NCBI GenBank assembly: GCA_016801885.1 | Contig: CM028900.1 | Location: 3,196,001-3,260,000 of the forward strand | Origin: Toxotes chatareus | Lineage: Eukaryota > Chordata > Actinopteri > Toxotidae | DNA: 64,000 nt | Reading direction: 5' to 3' | Shown here: piece by piece, positions 44,521 through 56,168 of the stretch | Position numbering within the stretch: position 1 is the first letter of the stretch | Layout of the letters: each line of letters begins with the position of its first letter | Notes under the pieces: model-generated | The model's input: only the letters and a program-made list of their open reading frames with translations | What the model was told of the DNA's origin: nothing | The model's database searches: none | Position numbers and translations under genes: made by a program

Positions 44521-47500
44521 CTGCAGGAAGGAAGTTATACATATGTATGTAAATATAAGTCAAAGCAGTGGCTCTGTTTTGCAGATTTTAACCCTGTAGC
44601 TTTAATATTGAATCAATAATGTTAATTACACAATAGTATATATTGTATATGTGCTTTACCAGCTTGTTCCAGCTCTTCATTGAAGCTATGGAAAAAATTC
44701 AAACACAAAATGTTTCCTGTGGCTGCATCATTCCATCAAATGGAAATGTGCTTTGTTTTATAAGTGCCTGACATCTCTGGAAACGCTGGCAGGGCCAGTA
44801 GACTTTAAAATAATGTAATGTGAGTTTGAACAATGTTTGCTATTTGGGACTGGAAAGGAACATTTATTTTGAAAGGAGGCGTAGCTGAATATTCTGAAAA
44901 CTTAACTTGCTCATCTTTTGATGTAGCAGTGTGCATGTGATTGAGTATAAAAGCAATATTGGCTGACGTACGTGTTGTGTATCATCATTGTCAAATTTTT
45001 GGCTTTCAAATATCGACATATCTGAGTCTGCCTGAAAAATCCAGCACTGGTCAGACTGATCGAGCCCTGAGAATTCACAGCGACATCTTTAAACTGTTGA
45101 GTGACACTGAATTGATCTCTCTGGATAAAATCATTTTACTCCGTTTGAGGAGCAGGTGGTTATTTTACTCTGACCAGCACTCAAAAACCACAAGTTATTT
45201 AGTTTACAGTGATATAAAAACTGAAAATCCTGACCTCAGAGAACCAGTAAATACACTCTGCCATGAGTCTTGCAATGCATTACTAATATTATACAATATT
45301 ACTACTTAATTAATTTGATGTGAGGATGAGCTTACCAAATCCCCGATTTATAATATTTAAACTGACAAAGGTTCTGCCTTTTCTCTTTTACATTTGAATG
45401 ACAGCATATGTCAACTCAGTTGGTAGTTTATTAGGTACAACTGGCTAAAACTGATCCAGGCTAATGCAACAGTCCTGCAATAACATTACATTTTTATCTC
45501 TTTCACCTTTGTTTGCATATCAAGAAGCCCTGACTCCTATAAGCAAGAAACTTTGCACAATATCAACCAAATCCTATGCTTCTCTTCTCATCCCGTCCAT
45601 AAAAACGTTCTGTCTCTGCAGCAGACAACAACAACAACAGTGCAGCCCTGGCATTTTTTGTAGGTCACAAACAGAGAGAGAGAGAAATCGAACTGTATTA
45701 GCACAACATGTCATTTTTGAATACTGAGTAATGATGCTAAATAAACAAAACACAGATGTTAAAAAGGGACAGCTCTGTGCCCTGGATCGAACTGTTTTCT
45801 ATTCCATACTAGACGTACACTGTTAGGGGTGCAATGAGTATACAGTAACATGTGACACTTGTAATACTTTACACATACTTTACGAGGATAAAACATGTAA
45901 ATTTATGTGCACAATCTATTCAATGGAGGGAAGATGTGAGGTATTCTAGTTGCACAAACGCTCAACAGTTTAGCAGCTGACAGCTGCTGAGGTCAGTAGG
46001 AATCACAGGGTCACAATATGATACTCAGAGTCACTCATCCCATTATAATGATGAATACAGATGATGAGATGAATATAGCATACTCCATATGCTATATTTC
46101 TATAGAATATAAGGTATAGATGTAGTTAATTTTGTTTTTGGAATAAGTGGAAAATTTGAGCTTTTGTTGTTGTTAGATGAAAACACTGCAGATCACCAAA
46201 GTGACTGGTAATTAATTCTCTGGGGATCATGAAAGCCTCTACCAAACCAAACCATTCAAAAACTGTCACCAATACATCAATTAAGATTTATACAAAATCA
46301 GAAAACTCTGAAAATGCTCATCACAACATCTTAGAGCACACAACGACATCACTGAATGTCTTGTTTTGTCCAATCAACAGTCCAAAACCGCCATAATCAT
46401 ATGTCAGTGATCTCACCTTACTATGACTGGGATCATGAGGGATCTCTGAGGCTACCATGCCATAATGGTCCAGCTGCCGGCAGGGCTTGCCCACTCCCAG
46501 GATCTGCTCCAGGGAGGCGTTGGGGGGAGGACACTGCGACAGGCTGGAGATGACCTGGGCCAGAGGAACTGGGATCTGCTCCTGCTGTCGTTTGTGGTTC
46601 ATTCCCTGGAAGGAGGGAACCATGGACTCGGCCCCGTGCTGTTGGATGCTCCTCCCAAGCAAACCACTTCCACTGACAGCGTAATCTGCATTGTCAGGCA
46701 TACTATAATCCATGCAAGAATCTAGTGAGGTGTTTGTAAGAGGTTTTTGGCTGTTATCAAGGCAGGAGCTGCTGCCCAGACTCTCACTGAATCCATAGTC
46801 CTGCCACTGGGATTTCCCAGTCGAATGCTCTGTGCTGGAGATGCCGCACAGTCCGTTGAGGTTGACCGCCTTCTGTTTGGCATGGCGCTGCTGTGAGAGC
46901 TGGTTCTGCATCCTGGGCGGCTGCTGAAGGTAGCGTTGATGGCTTTGCTGCTGATGGAGCTCGCCATCCAGCTCCGAGGCCTTGCCATTGAAAATAGTCT
47001 GTTGTGCGTTAAAGTGTTCCAGTTGTATCCCTGCACTGGCTAGAATGTCTTGGGCTGTCCACTGTCCATTGGGAATAGATTGTTTTTGCCCCAGCAGCTC
47101 TCCATTAACTATCGTGTTAGCCAAATGGTCACTCTGCTGGCCCCAGTCATGCAACACTTTACTTGTGCTCATGTTGAGGTGCTGTTGCATCTGCTGGGAC
47201 AGTTGGACGATGGGAGCCTGCCCCACCAGGGGAGGCTTATGGTGAGGAAACAGCATTTGCATATTAGTGTCAGAGGTGGTATTACTTTCAGGTAGTGACA
47301 CTGTTGTGGCTGTAGCTGAGGCTGTACTGGGAGGCACCTGTCCTCCATGCTCTGTGGAATCAGTCTTTCCCTCTATGGAGTCATAGATATATGAAAGGAT
47401 CTCGTCATTTGTCAGCAGGTCGTCCAAAGTGGGCACGCGTTCAGGGTCCATCTCGACTCTGATCATCCGCTCATCCAGCAACAGCAGCTCCAGGTCCTCA

Positions 47501-50500
47501 GCACTCAGCCCTAACCCCTCCAGAGCTCCAAACAGCTCACCATTTGAACAACCCCCCTCTTCTGCATCCACAACCCCTTGGCCTTCCAAGGAGAGGGAGT
47601 CCAGAGTAGCCAGCAGCGGGTCAAAGTTTGTGTTTGGCTCTGTGATGCCTGGACCCACAACACCATTGCTTGGCTCATCCCAGCTCCGGTGCAAGCTGGA
47701 GGGTTCGGAGTCAGAGAAGCCCATTTGCTCTCCAAAGAAGGTGCTATGGAATGACATTTTGGGCTCCAGGGCGGGCTGGCAAACGTACACCGATTCATCC
47801 TGACTCATAAGTGCCCCCAGGAGGGAGCCGGGGTCCAGACCATCCCTCACCAGCCTGTCAGTCCTGCTCTTCTTTGACTTACTGCCATTCTTCTCATGGC
47901 TTCCATCTCTAAAGGCTGCAATGGGGTGGTTGGACTGGTAGAGCAGAGCCTCACCTGTAGCATAGGTAAAGGGCAGATGCATGGAGCGCTTACGCAAGTG
48001 TTCTCCTCCCTCTTCATCCCTGTAATGATGGAAAACGTGATAATTATTATGTGTCATACATGTTTAAACATGTAAAATGTGTCACATCATAACTGAAAGC
48101 ATACTTCCCTCCTGGCATACACTCTAAATTCTTTACACAAATCAGATTAAAACATGTGAGAAGTTATTATTTGTCCCTGTACTGGCTTTGATTTTAATAT
48201 ACATGTATACTGTATCAAGGTTCTGCTGCGGTAAGCTTGTTCTGTCTGTTTCTGAATGCAACTGGCTCATTTTACAGGTTTCCAACACAACATAAAGGGA
48301 CAGGAACATACAGAAGAGGCCTCTGGGTGGCGATGATGTAGTCTGGTTTGCCATTCTTGTACACCAGTCTGGCATTAGCCTGGACCCATTTCCAACGATT
48401 CTCCTTGGTGAGGAGCCTGAACACAGTCAGACCGCTCTCTCCAGTCTTCATCACTATAAATATGGAACACAAACAGTTAATATGAGTGAGCTACATAACA
48501 GAGTTAATATGAACCTACTGAATGCACTTCATTTCTGTAAGGACAGAGACTAAAGCTGATAGAATGGTAGAAATTAAACTGCCAGAAATCCTGTAGGGCT
48601 GCCTTATTTACTCTAAGTGTACACAGTAAGCTCATCTTTACCCGCCGGGCATGTTGATGACATTTCATACCAAGTAAAAAAGGAGAGACAGATTTAGGAT
48701 TAATGAGAAAAGCTTTCTCTGGAATTCTAGTCCTGGAGCTTTACTAGAAGTGGAGATAAAGCGCTGGAGTCACGTCGATGGGGTCACTGCGAAGCATGAC
48801 ACTGTTCAGTAAATTTCACTACATCGTGCAAATTAGATTTCACTTTGAACAAGTGGATGTTGTGGCCGCTGATGGCGAGTTAAGGTCAGAACATCAGCAA
48901 TCATGCCGAGGAACCATGTGTATCTGCAGAGACTTTCACTGAAATCTGGCCAGGAGTTGTGAGGAACCAAAGGATGAAAGCGGAACAAAGTGTTGTACTG
49001 ATAACCCAACTGACTCACATCCTCTAGCTTTATTTCACAGATTGCTAAGGGTGAAAAAGTTCTATTCATGCAGAACTGAATGTCTCCCTTCAGCATTACG
49101 CCATAAACCCCATGTTCTGTCTTTTTTTTGCACAATTTTGAGAAGAATGGCTCTTCCATGTAGAAGAACTACTTGCTTTTACATTTTGATTAAACTACAC
49201 GGATCCTCGTGTTGCAGTGAGAAGAAAGTGGTCAGTAACATGTCTGACCTCTGAAGTGTTTGTGTGTTGGTGTTGCTGTATGGATCATCTCTGATGCTTT
49301 GCTCATGCAGTGGATTTGTGGGCCCTATCCTGTCCTCTGGCAGCTCTGCAGCTTTGCTCAATCTGCTCCGTAATCCAGCAGGATAAGCTGTCTGAACTCT
49401 CTGACCAGCCTGGACAAGACCTCAACTTTTTTGACAGGACTAAATCTAAAATAGAAACATGGATCTGTCACATAAACATCAGAGACTGAAAATTTCTTAT
49501 TACATATTATCTTCATTATAAAGCAGCATCAGACTTTGTATCAACCGTCTCTTGTGGGCCACCTTAACATTGTGTTGACATGCAGACGTGTTTACTGTAA
49601 GGTGGCAGGATTATGTTTTCGCCCATGAAAAAACAGAGTTGTATAAAATCTGCTAATCGAGAAAACGCATGAAGTGAAAAGAGTCAATAAAAGCAATTTT
49701 CCTGACTTCAAATGTACGTTGATGAAGGAAAGGAAGAGCTGTGAAGTTACAGTCAAATAGCTTGGTTGGCGTGGTGACAGAACTTACTTCTGACATGGTT
49801 CTCTGCACAGTACAACATATCTGCTGCATGGATGAACTGATAGCCTGACCCACGAACCCGCAGTTCAGCCTCTGTGTATCCCAAAACTATCTTCCCCCTG
49901 TGCAAAAAGACAATGAGTTACTAATCACTGATCACATGTGACTGAATAGTTGACAGACTACAAAGGTTTCATTAAGTTCTGGCTTTACTGCTTTAGCTTT
50001 ACAAAAATAACCATCTCATAACAAACCAAGTGACATTAAACTGGATCATTTCTTGCATTTAGATAAGAGAAGTGAAAGAGAACAACATTCACATTAAGAC
50101 AGGAGTGTTTACATGTATGTTTTGTGCCAGTTTCATTACTTTGCATCACAGGCCAGTGGTGTAAAGTCCAGCTTGTGTTTGGTTCTGAAGATCATGTTCT
50201 TGGTCCTGATCTCCAGGATGGATGGAGGCTGCAGAGGAGTCGCGATGGCGAAGAGGGCGAGCTGCAGCGGGGCCTTCCCTCCGTTTTCTTGCCGCTGGTT
50301 CTGTCCATGCAGAAACTTGAGCCTCCCCTGGATGTTCAAAGCCTGAAAAGTAAGGATAATAAATGCAGTTTAAAATTTCAGTCTTTCATAAACCTTAGGC
50401 CTTTCTCAAGGAAAGAACCCTTTAAACCTTCAAAAGCATTTAAGAAGATCTATGATCTTCTTCATGTTTCTTAAAACAATTTAGTGACTGACTGTAGCAG

Positions 50501-53500
50501 GTTTTCCCTCAGCGTTTTTAATGTGTAATCTACCAGAAAGCCGGAGGAGTTGTCCAATAAGCAGCGAAAACGACACACAAAGCTCCTCTCCAGGAAGGAC
50601 GAGTTCTCTGGGGGAAGCTGTTCAGGGTTGTAGGTGACCAGAGACGAGCTGCTGTCAGGTTCCATCTCTGTGGTTAAAAAAAAAAAAAAAAAGTATGAGC
50701 CAATGTCAGTGACAATGATTAGTCAGTACAGTCAGTTTGAACTTGAGATGCTTTGAGATGATTTGGTGCTAAAACCCCAGTAAAAGCAACTCAAATCAAA
50801 TTTTTTAAAAAAAAAAAAAAACAGCTTTGAATCTCTGGCGTTGGGATTGGAATCATCGGTGCTGGAATCTTTGTCATAAATGTGAAAATGAAGGCCACAT
50901 TGACCTGGCATCGCTCTGCCCCCTGTTTTCATTCTTGAGCTGGATTTTAATGTTCAGTGCAGGAATGGGTTAGTTGTGTCAGGGATGTGGGTCTTAAACC
51001 TAAACACACTGCTCAGATCCAAAGTACACAGACATAAGCATCTTAAAACCCAAACGCAGATCTGGGACCACTTCACCTCATAAGCCACAGTGAAGATTAC
51101 AGGGTCATGTGACCTGACCTGAGGATGGTCTTACAGTTAAATGCAGAAACTCTGTGTACTTCACCGTCTCATTTTGATGTAAATGTGTACGCTCACACAC
51201 ACTGTGGGCTGCAGTGGAGTGCAGCACATTTAGCAGTGCCACAGATTTTGGGGTTGGAACAAACCACAGAGAGATGATTCGAATTATCCTGTTAATTGTT
51301 CTAACTTATTGCATGTTTACCATTTTTGTGTTTTTAGCAGCACAGAAAGTTTTACTAAATGTTTTGTTTGGACTAAAACGTAGACACCTGTTCAAAGTAC
51401 ATGGATGAACTGTGGTAGATGTCGAGCTTCCAGGCTTCATAGAGACTGGGACCAAGCCCTCAAAGCTCAGTCTCAGACTGACCCACTGCAGTCACTTCTC
51501 CAAGTTTTCAATCTTGCAAAACAAAGACTCTAAGCATATGCAAACAACATCTGCATTACCTCCAATTAAAGTCTATTTTTGCACAAAATCTCTCTTCAAA
51601 TCTCTTCAAACGTTCTTGCAAATAACTCCTTGGTTTAGTGGTGGTGTTGTTTGCCTTTCAGACACCAGTTTCAGTTCAGAGTATTCAGTCCCAACAGGAC
51701 CTCGCAGTTTTGTTTGGTCGTGAAGGAAAGACTCGTGTAGGAGGAGAGTGTGATCACCTTCGGTGGAGTCCTGGGTGCCAGCAGATGCAGCGGCAGGAGG
51801 AGGATTCAAAGCCCAGTGCAGGTTTCTCCTGAGCTCCTGCTGGTCCTCCGTATGGACCAGTTCATACACGCTCTGGTGCATAACATCAGTCTGAGAAAAA
51901 TAATGAGAGGAAGAATCAGGGAGACATTCAGGACATAAGTAAAATTATATAACTGTAAAGGGACCTAAATATGGTTGTTTAATTTATACGTCACTCACTG
52001 GCTCATTGGCAAACAAAGGGGTTTGTTGCTGCAGGGTTTCTGGTGAATATCTGTTCAGTATTTGACACAGTGCCTCAGCAGCTGCAGCAGTATTCAGAGC
52101 GTTTGCTGAAGTATTGCTTAACACTTGGGCTATGGGATTATTAGGTGGTTATTAGAATTTTTCTGGATGTTCCCATTGTGTTGCTGGATGGTTTCCAGGG
52201 GGGTTGGAATATTGCATGTTATGGAGGTTCATGTTATGGAGAGAACACTGTGCTCAAAAGCAAATTTCACTTTCAGATGGCTACCGAAAGCCACAGTAAG
52301 GTGCACCCAGCTGCGTCACCATGTGTGCTACACAGATGAGCTGTAGGCCAGAGATGTGTTGTTCACTGCAGCTCACTCCTCCTGTGACTAGTGGTTTCTA
52401 CAAAAGGCCAAGCTATAAATAGGTCAGGCCTTTTTGCTGCTGTTTTGGCCTCTGACTCTGCACCACGCAGAGAGTAGACCAACGGATCAAACACGACCCC
52501 CGAGCTGCTCCCAGCAGATGTTGCACGCAAGCCATCCATCCAGACCCCACAGAGCTCCTGGGTGTTTAATACAGTATCTGTAGATTTGCGCCTCTCTGTG
52601 TCTTAGATCATGGCCAGGTTAGTTGATAAACATGTTGGGTTAAAATGCTAATTAACATGTGGCTAAAGAACCTACATGCTGCTGTCTTATACCAATGGCA
52701 ATCCAACAGAATCATGGCTACCATGTTTTTTTTTTTTTTCATGGAGTCCCTCAAGAGTTTCCTGATTTTGGAGACACCTCCGTCCTTCTATGGAGACAAA
52801 GCTACTAACTATAGGCTGAAAGTCAAGCCAGGTGCTGATGGGGATCCATACAACAGTGGGGACTGTGCCAGATTTCTGTATCTTCACCACAACAGAAAAA
52901 TAGGACGTTCCCCTCAACCCTACGTGGTTTTATTTCTAATTCTGATTATGTTATCACTGCTGAAGAGGATGATTATTAGAGGCAGCGCATACAGAAAAAA
53001 AACACTGGTAGTGATATGATACCTGGTGGAAGCCCAAATAGTCCTGGATGGTGTGAGAGGAGTAGAAGATGGTCCCACTGGCAGTGATAACCAGGACAAA
53101 ACCATTGAGAGCCTGTGGGTCAACCAAAGGACACACACAGACAATTAGCATGGACATTCACTCAAGCTAATGATTTGGCACAGTTATTTCTCATTCTGTA
53201 AGAGCTTTCAATTAAGAAAATGGAGACCCACACCGCCACTGGCAAAGGTTCACCTGTGTAATGTTGTCAGTAATATTTTCTCGCTTCTGAACAACTAAAA
53301 TGTTTTATTTGAAAGGGTGGTTCATGCCTGTGTTTGTCACTGATGTTTTTCCTGGTTCGGATTTGTCGTATAATTTAAATATGAAAAGCCTCCACCCTTC
53401 TGCTCTGCAGAACTGCACCTCCTACGCCTTAGGAAACAAAGGTATATGAAGCATGTGGGCATTCATACAGTACACAGTGTGTGAAGCCATCAACTCTTTG

Positions 53501-56168
53501 TCTTTACAACTTTTCTACAATATGTAAACGATTTAATTTCTTTGCTGTTTGAATAAAAAAAGAAAGGAGGTAGGAAAGGAAAGAAAAATGTCAGCATGGC
53601 AAAGACAAAGGAAGAGACCAGAAAGGAAAATGAGGTAGCATGTTAAGTGAAATGGAGCACACTCATTGTTTCTCTTCAAAGGGGAACAGCTGGTCCAACA
53701 TTTCCAGCTCACTAAACGCACACGTGCACTCCCCCGGTATGGGAACATTTCGTAAATAAACACACTAACAGACAAGCACCGACAAACACAGACAAACACA
53801 ACTGTCCTCACAAAACCACAAGCATCCATACAAACCAGCCCACGGGGTGCGGGGATGACTAATGCTGGAGACGCCGTGTTATTCTTTTGATATTACACCA
53901 GTGATTCACCTCAGTCATCTGCGACACTTCCTCCAGAGTAAACACAAACAACCAAATGTCAAGGCTGACTTTTTCATTTAAACAGATACCAAACATACTA
54001 TACATATTATGTTTTTTCCGTTTCTATTAACACAGTCATTTTCTGAAACGATTTAACCTCTTACGTAAGGTCCCTCCAAAGTTCGTCCAAACTTGTTAAC
54101 CTCTCAGCTTGATCCGCTGCTGCAGTTGTTGTCACTTGTCAACAACGACCAACTTTGTGTATGTTGATTTTTGATAATGACTAAAAAGTAACAGCAGAAT
54201 TAACACACTCAGCCACGTTTTCTCCATTTTCAGTCTGAATAATTGATATGCTCGCAGCTCCTCTATAATTCAGAGCTGTCTGATGTGAAGACCAGCAAAG
54301 AAACTGGCTCAGACAAGGGTTCAGAAATAAGCCCAGAATTCCTCAGCCTGTGAACCGCTCGCTGTCCATCTCCCCCCCTTCATCCCAGGATGAAGAGGAG
54401 GAGGAGGAGGAGGAAGAGGCCCCCTGTGGAACACTCACCTCCTGACTGAGTCTGTTTCTCCAAATGAGCTTTCATTTTTCATTACTAACAAGCTGGGGAA
54501 ATATGGGCTTATCATTATAATGCAACCTCCCCGGTAGGGTTGGGGAATGGTGGGCAGTCTGTTTCCTCTCCTCTCCTGGAATGCCTGTGTGATGCACATT
54601 GGGAGGAACTGGACTGGAAAATCAGTGACTCCAGCAGATCCCAAAAAGATCTGTCAGCCAGCGGGCTCGCTCTCTACTCAATCACACACACTGTACAGAC
54701 CGCACACAACCGCCTGAACCAGGAGAGATTTCTTTTCCGTTTCCACTGGAATGGAAAACCGCTCCATTGATCACCTTTTCTTAGCCGTTCAGTGACGTGT
54801 GATTCCAGAAAAATGTGTCCAACTGCACTGCTGAATTCCGTCCAGTTGAGAAGTTTTTACAGTTTTGTCATATCATCTACACTATGTGAGCAAAAGTATG
54901 CGGACAGCTGAACATTATGCCGGTATGTGATTGCTGAACATCTCATTCCAAAACCCTGAGCAGTAATCTGCTGCTATAAAAGCTTCCACTCTTCTGGTTT
55001 AGGATTTCCACCGGATTTTGAAACCTGGCTGCAGGGCTCCCATTCAGCCACAAGAGCATTAGTGAGGTCCAACACTGATGTTGGGCAATTAGGTCTGGCT
55101 CACAGCCGGAGCTCCAGTTCATCCAAAGGTGTTGGATGGGGTTGAGGTCAGGGCTCTGTGCAGACCAGACATGTTCTTCCGCACCAAACTGGGAAAACCA
55201 TTTCTTCATGGGCCTGGTTTAGTGCACGGGGCCCCCCCACAAACCACTGCCTCAAAGCTGGAAGAATACCGCTGCCGAAAATGTCATTGTATGTTGCTCA
55301 GTAACATTAAGATTTCCGAGAGTTGAGCCAAAATCATAGGAAACTGCCTGAGACCTAAGCCTTTAAATGTGAACATTGCTGACAGAGAACATGGCCAAAG
55401 CCACAAAAGTATTACTCAGGTTGTAAAAGGAAAACCCCTGACATTTCCTTTAGGATGATAAAATATAATAAAATAAAATAAAATAATAATAACTGCATGT
55501 GATTTGAGAAATTATGGGCTGAAGTCTGTTCTCTGAATCCCAAATCATCCTTGGAATATCTGTACAATTGAATCCACATTAATGAATAAATTCCTTCAGG
55601 AAAAGCGAGCACAGACACAGAAGTCTAAGTCATATTCATATTAGTCCCCAGGCACAAGCTCTATCCTCTAATTCAGCAGCAGACTGGTCTGACTGAACAG
55701 TGCTCTAATGCTCCATGAGGGCACAGCAGACGGTGCCAGACGTATTGAGTGGTAAACTGTACTGAGCCTCTGTCTGAACCCCTGCGACTGGCGTAAATAG
55801 ATTTTGGGCACTTGTCAGGAAGAAGAAAAAAATAAAAACAGAAAACACAAGAGCGGTCCAGACACACAAATTAAATCAGTGCAGCTGCCCATTCACAAAC
55901 ACTGCGCCTCAATAACATATTGAACATGGCTGTTTGGAAAATGAAGTATTTGAGTGGTGCAACAAACAATCTGAGATATTGAACCAAAAAACAATGAAAC
56001 AGCTGATAAAGATAAGAAGAAAGAGAGAAAGAGCAATAAACTGAGTTTCAACACTGACCTGCAGCAACAGTTCACCTTCAGGGATCTTGGTCTCCACCAC
56101 TCCTGCTGGTTTGCTGTCGTCATCGTTCACACTGGCTGGAGTCGCTCCATTTCTACTGTTCAGGGTGA
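44371..56168 (-). CDS. AHR: Aryl hydrocarbon receptor, exons 3-11
   Basis: AHR is a ligand-activated bHLH-PAS transcription factor. It sits in the cytosol with HSP90, enters the nucleus on binding planar aromatics, pairs with ARNT and acts at GCGTG elements such as those of CYP1A. Nine exons were placed: 56059-56168, 53023-53112, 51758-51890, 50534-50667, 50140-50342, 49788-49897, 48312-48453, 46417-48019, 44371-44520. All are GT-AG and phase-consistent, giving 890 residues plus stop. PAS-A (about residues 37-120 of this part) and PAS-B (170-290) precede a 534-codon exon with an acidic then Gln-rich transactivation domain. Exons 1-2 with the bHLH were not found up to 64000. Total length would be near 975 residues, long for AHR1 and fitting AHR2, but the paralogue is not assigned. 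Confidence 0.95.
44438..44452 (+). promoter_or_regulatory. CTCF-like motif inside AHR coding exon 11
   Basis: ACAGTAGGGGGCGCT matches the CTCF core CCASYAGRKGGCRSY at 14 of 15 positions. On the other strand it encodes part of the Pro-rich AHR tail (around APPTVQ). If bound, it would be a coding-exon insulator site. Confidence 0.4.
44521..46416 (-). other. AHR intron 10
   Basis: 1.9 kb of AT-rich intron. It contains a short dispersed-repeat fragment at 45421-45485. A 122-codon plus-strand open frame at 44941-45309 has no recognisable domain and is judged to be chance. Confidence 0.75.
45421..45485. repeat. Short dispersed teleost repeat fragment
   Basis: It contains TAGTTTATTAGGTACAACTG and ACAGTCCTGCAATAAC. 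These are diverged forms of a string ('gtttattaggtacacctagc ... caacagtcctgcaata') seen very often in fish genomes. Only this end is preserved. Confidence 0.5.
46417..48019 (-). CDS. AHR: AHR exon 10, transactivation domain
   Basis: 1603 nt, 534 codons without a stop. It starts EEGGEHLRKRSMHLPFTYAT (conserved end of PAS-B) and then a Lys/Arg patch around KNGSKSKKSRTDR. The acidic stretch EDLELLLLDERMIRVEMDPE and TLDDLLTNDEILSYIYDSIE corresponds to mammalian DLTDEILTYVQDSL, the acidic activation subdomain. A moderately Gln-rich block (HQQQSHQRYLQQPPRMQNQ) follows. It ends SHSK before donor GTGAGA. Acceptor CATCATTACAG. Large for an AHR exon 10 but intact. Confidence 0.95.
48312..48453 (-). CDS. 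AHR: AHR exon 9, end of PAS-B
   Basis: It encodes MKTGESGLTVFRLLTKENRW, then VQANARLVYKNGKPDYIIAT and QRPL, with split codons at both ends (phases 1 and 2). The alanine encoded at 48331-48329 (IIATQ) aligns with mouse Ala375 / human Val381, a known determinant of dioxin affinity. Acceptor TTTATAG, donor CT/GTATGT. Confidence 0.95.
48454..49787 (-). other. AHR intron 8
   Basis: 1.3 kb with no recognisable coding or repeat content. The antisense and sense open frames at 48833-49361 show no domain. Confidence 0.75.
49788..49897 (-). CDS. AHR: AHR exon 8, PAS-B core
   Basis: It encodes GKIVLGYTEAELRVRGSGYQ followed by FIHAADMLYCAENHVR. It begins one base into a codon (AA/G gives Lys with exon 7) and ends one base into Met. 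The isoleucine of FIHAAD (codon 49833-49831) aligns with chicken Ile324. Acceptor TTTGCACAG, donor AGAA/GTAAGT. Confidence 0.95.
50140..50342 (-). CDS. AHR: AHR exon 7, PAS linker and PAS-B start
   Basis: 68 residues, starting ALNIQGRLKFLHGQNQRQEN and ending ILEIRTKNMIFRTKHKLDFT followed by PLACDA. FRTKHKLDFTP is the invariant AHR ligand-binding-domain entry motif. Phase 0 start, two bases of Lys at the end, donor AAA/GTAATG. Confidence 0.95.
50534..50667 (-). CDS. AHR: AHR exon 6, PAS-A/PAS-B linker
   Basis: It encodes MEPDSSSSLVTYNPEQLPPE followed by NSSFLERSFVCRFRCLLDNS and SGFL, ending in phase 0 at CTG/GTAGAT. The first two bases complete a Glu codon from exon 5. The acceptor is preceded by a pure 17-T tract (A17 on the plus strand), an unusually homopolymeric polypyrimidine tract. 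Confidence 0.95.
50668..51757 (-). other. AHR intron 5
   Basis: 1.1 kb. It contains A17 next to the exon 6 acceptor and a second A-rich run near 50807. No exon, RNA gene or transposon was recognised. Confidence 0.75.
51758..51890 (-). CDS. AHR: AHR exon 5, PAS-A
   Basis: 44 residues from TDVMHQSVYELVHTEDQQEL to WALNPPPAAASAGTQDSTE plus one base. It matches the AHR PAS-A string SDVIHQSVYELIHTED...QLHWALNP. The PPPAAASAG insert is a lineage-specific loop. Acceptor TTTTTCTCAG, donor GAAG/GTGATC. Confidence 0.95.
51891..53022 (-). other. AHR intron 4
   Basis: 1.1 kb. Open frames on both strands at 52645-53019 overlap one another around a T13 tract at 52726-52738 and show no domain. No repeat family was recognised. 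Confidence 0.7.
53023..53112 (-). CDS. AHR: AHR exon 4, PAS-A start
   Basis: Exactly 30 codons, ALNGFVLVITASGTIFYSSH followed by TIQDYLGFHQ, phase 0 at both ends. This is the AHR PAS-A signature (mammalian ALNGFVLVVTTDALVFYASSTIQDYLGFQQ). Acceptor TTGACCCACAG, donor CAG/GTATCA. Confidence 0.96.
53113..56058 (-). other. AHR intron 3
   Basis: 2.9 kb. It holds a Tc1/mariner-type relic at 54878-55330, a short GAG/GAAG-rich stretch at 54390-54418 and AT-rich filler. No further exon was seen. Confidence 0.75.
54878..55330 (-). mobile_element. Tc1/mariner-type transposon relic
   Basis: The right end of the element (plus-strand left) is TACACTATGTGAGCAAAAGT, a known type of terminus for a teleost Tc1-like family. 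The minus-strand frame 55209-54943 encodes a decayed transposase C-terminus with VWSAQSPDLNPIQHLW, the motif around the final acidic residue of Tc1 transposases (WPAQSPDLNPIEHLW). The usual Glu of IEHLW is Gln here, and downstream the frame loses similarity. The other end and most of the transposase are missing, so it is not active. Confidence 0.8.
56059..56168 (-). CDS. AHR: AHR exon 3, bHLH to PAS-A spacer
   Basis: 36 codons plus two bases completing the last codon of exon 2 (probably Val). It encodes TLNSRNGATPASVNDDDSKP followed by AGVVETKIPEGELLLQ. Compare mammalian VALKSSPTERNGG...LQEGEFLLQ at the same splice phase. Acceptor CTCTCTACAG, donor CAG/GTCAGT. It is the most 5' AHR exon found. 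Confidence 0.9.

Noticed and set aside
44941..45309. 122-codon plus-strand open frame in AHR intron 10
   Set aside because: No recognisable motif, no supporting splice sites, and the region is AT-rich intron.
46356..47803. Several plus-strand open frames over AHR exon 10
   Set aside because: They are antisense and out-of-frame shadows of the 534-codon AHR exon.
52645..53019. 124-codon plus-strand frame overlapping AHR intron 4
   Set aside because: Contains a poly-Phe run from a T13 tract, is mirrored by an antisense frame, and has no domain.
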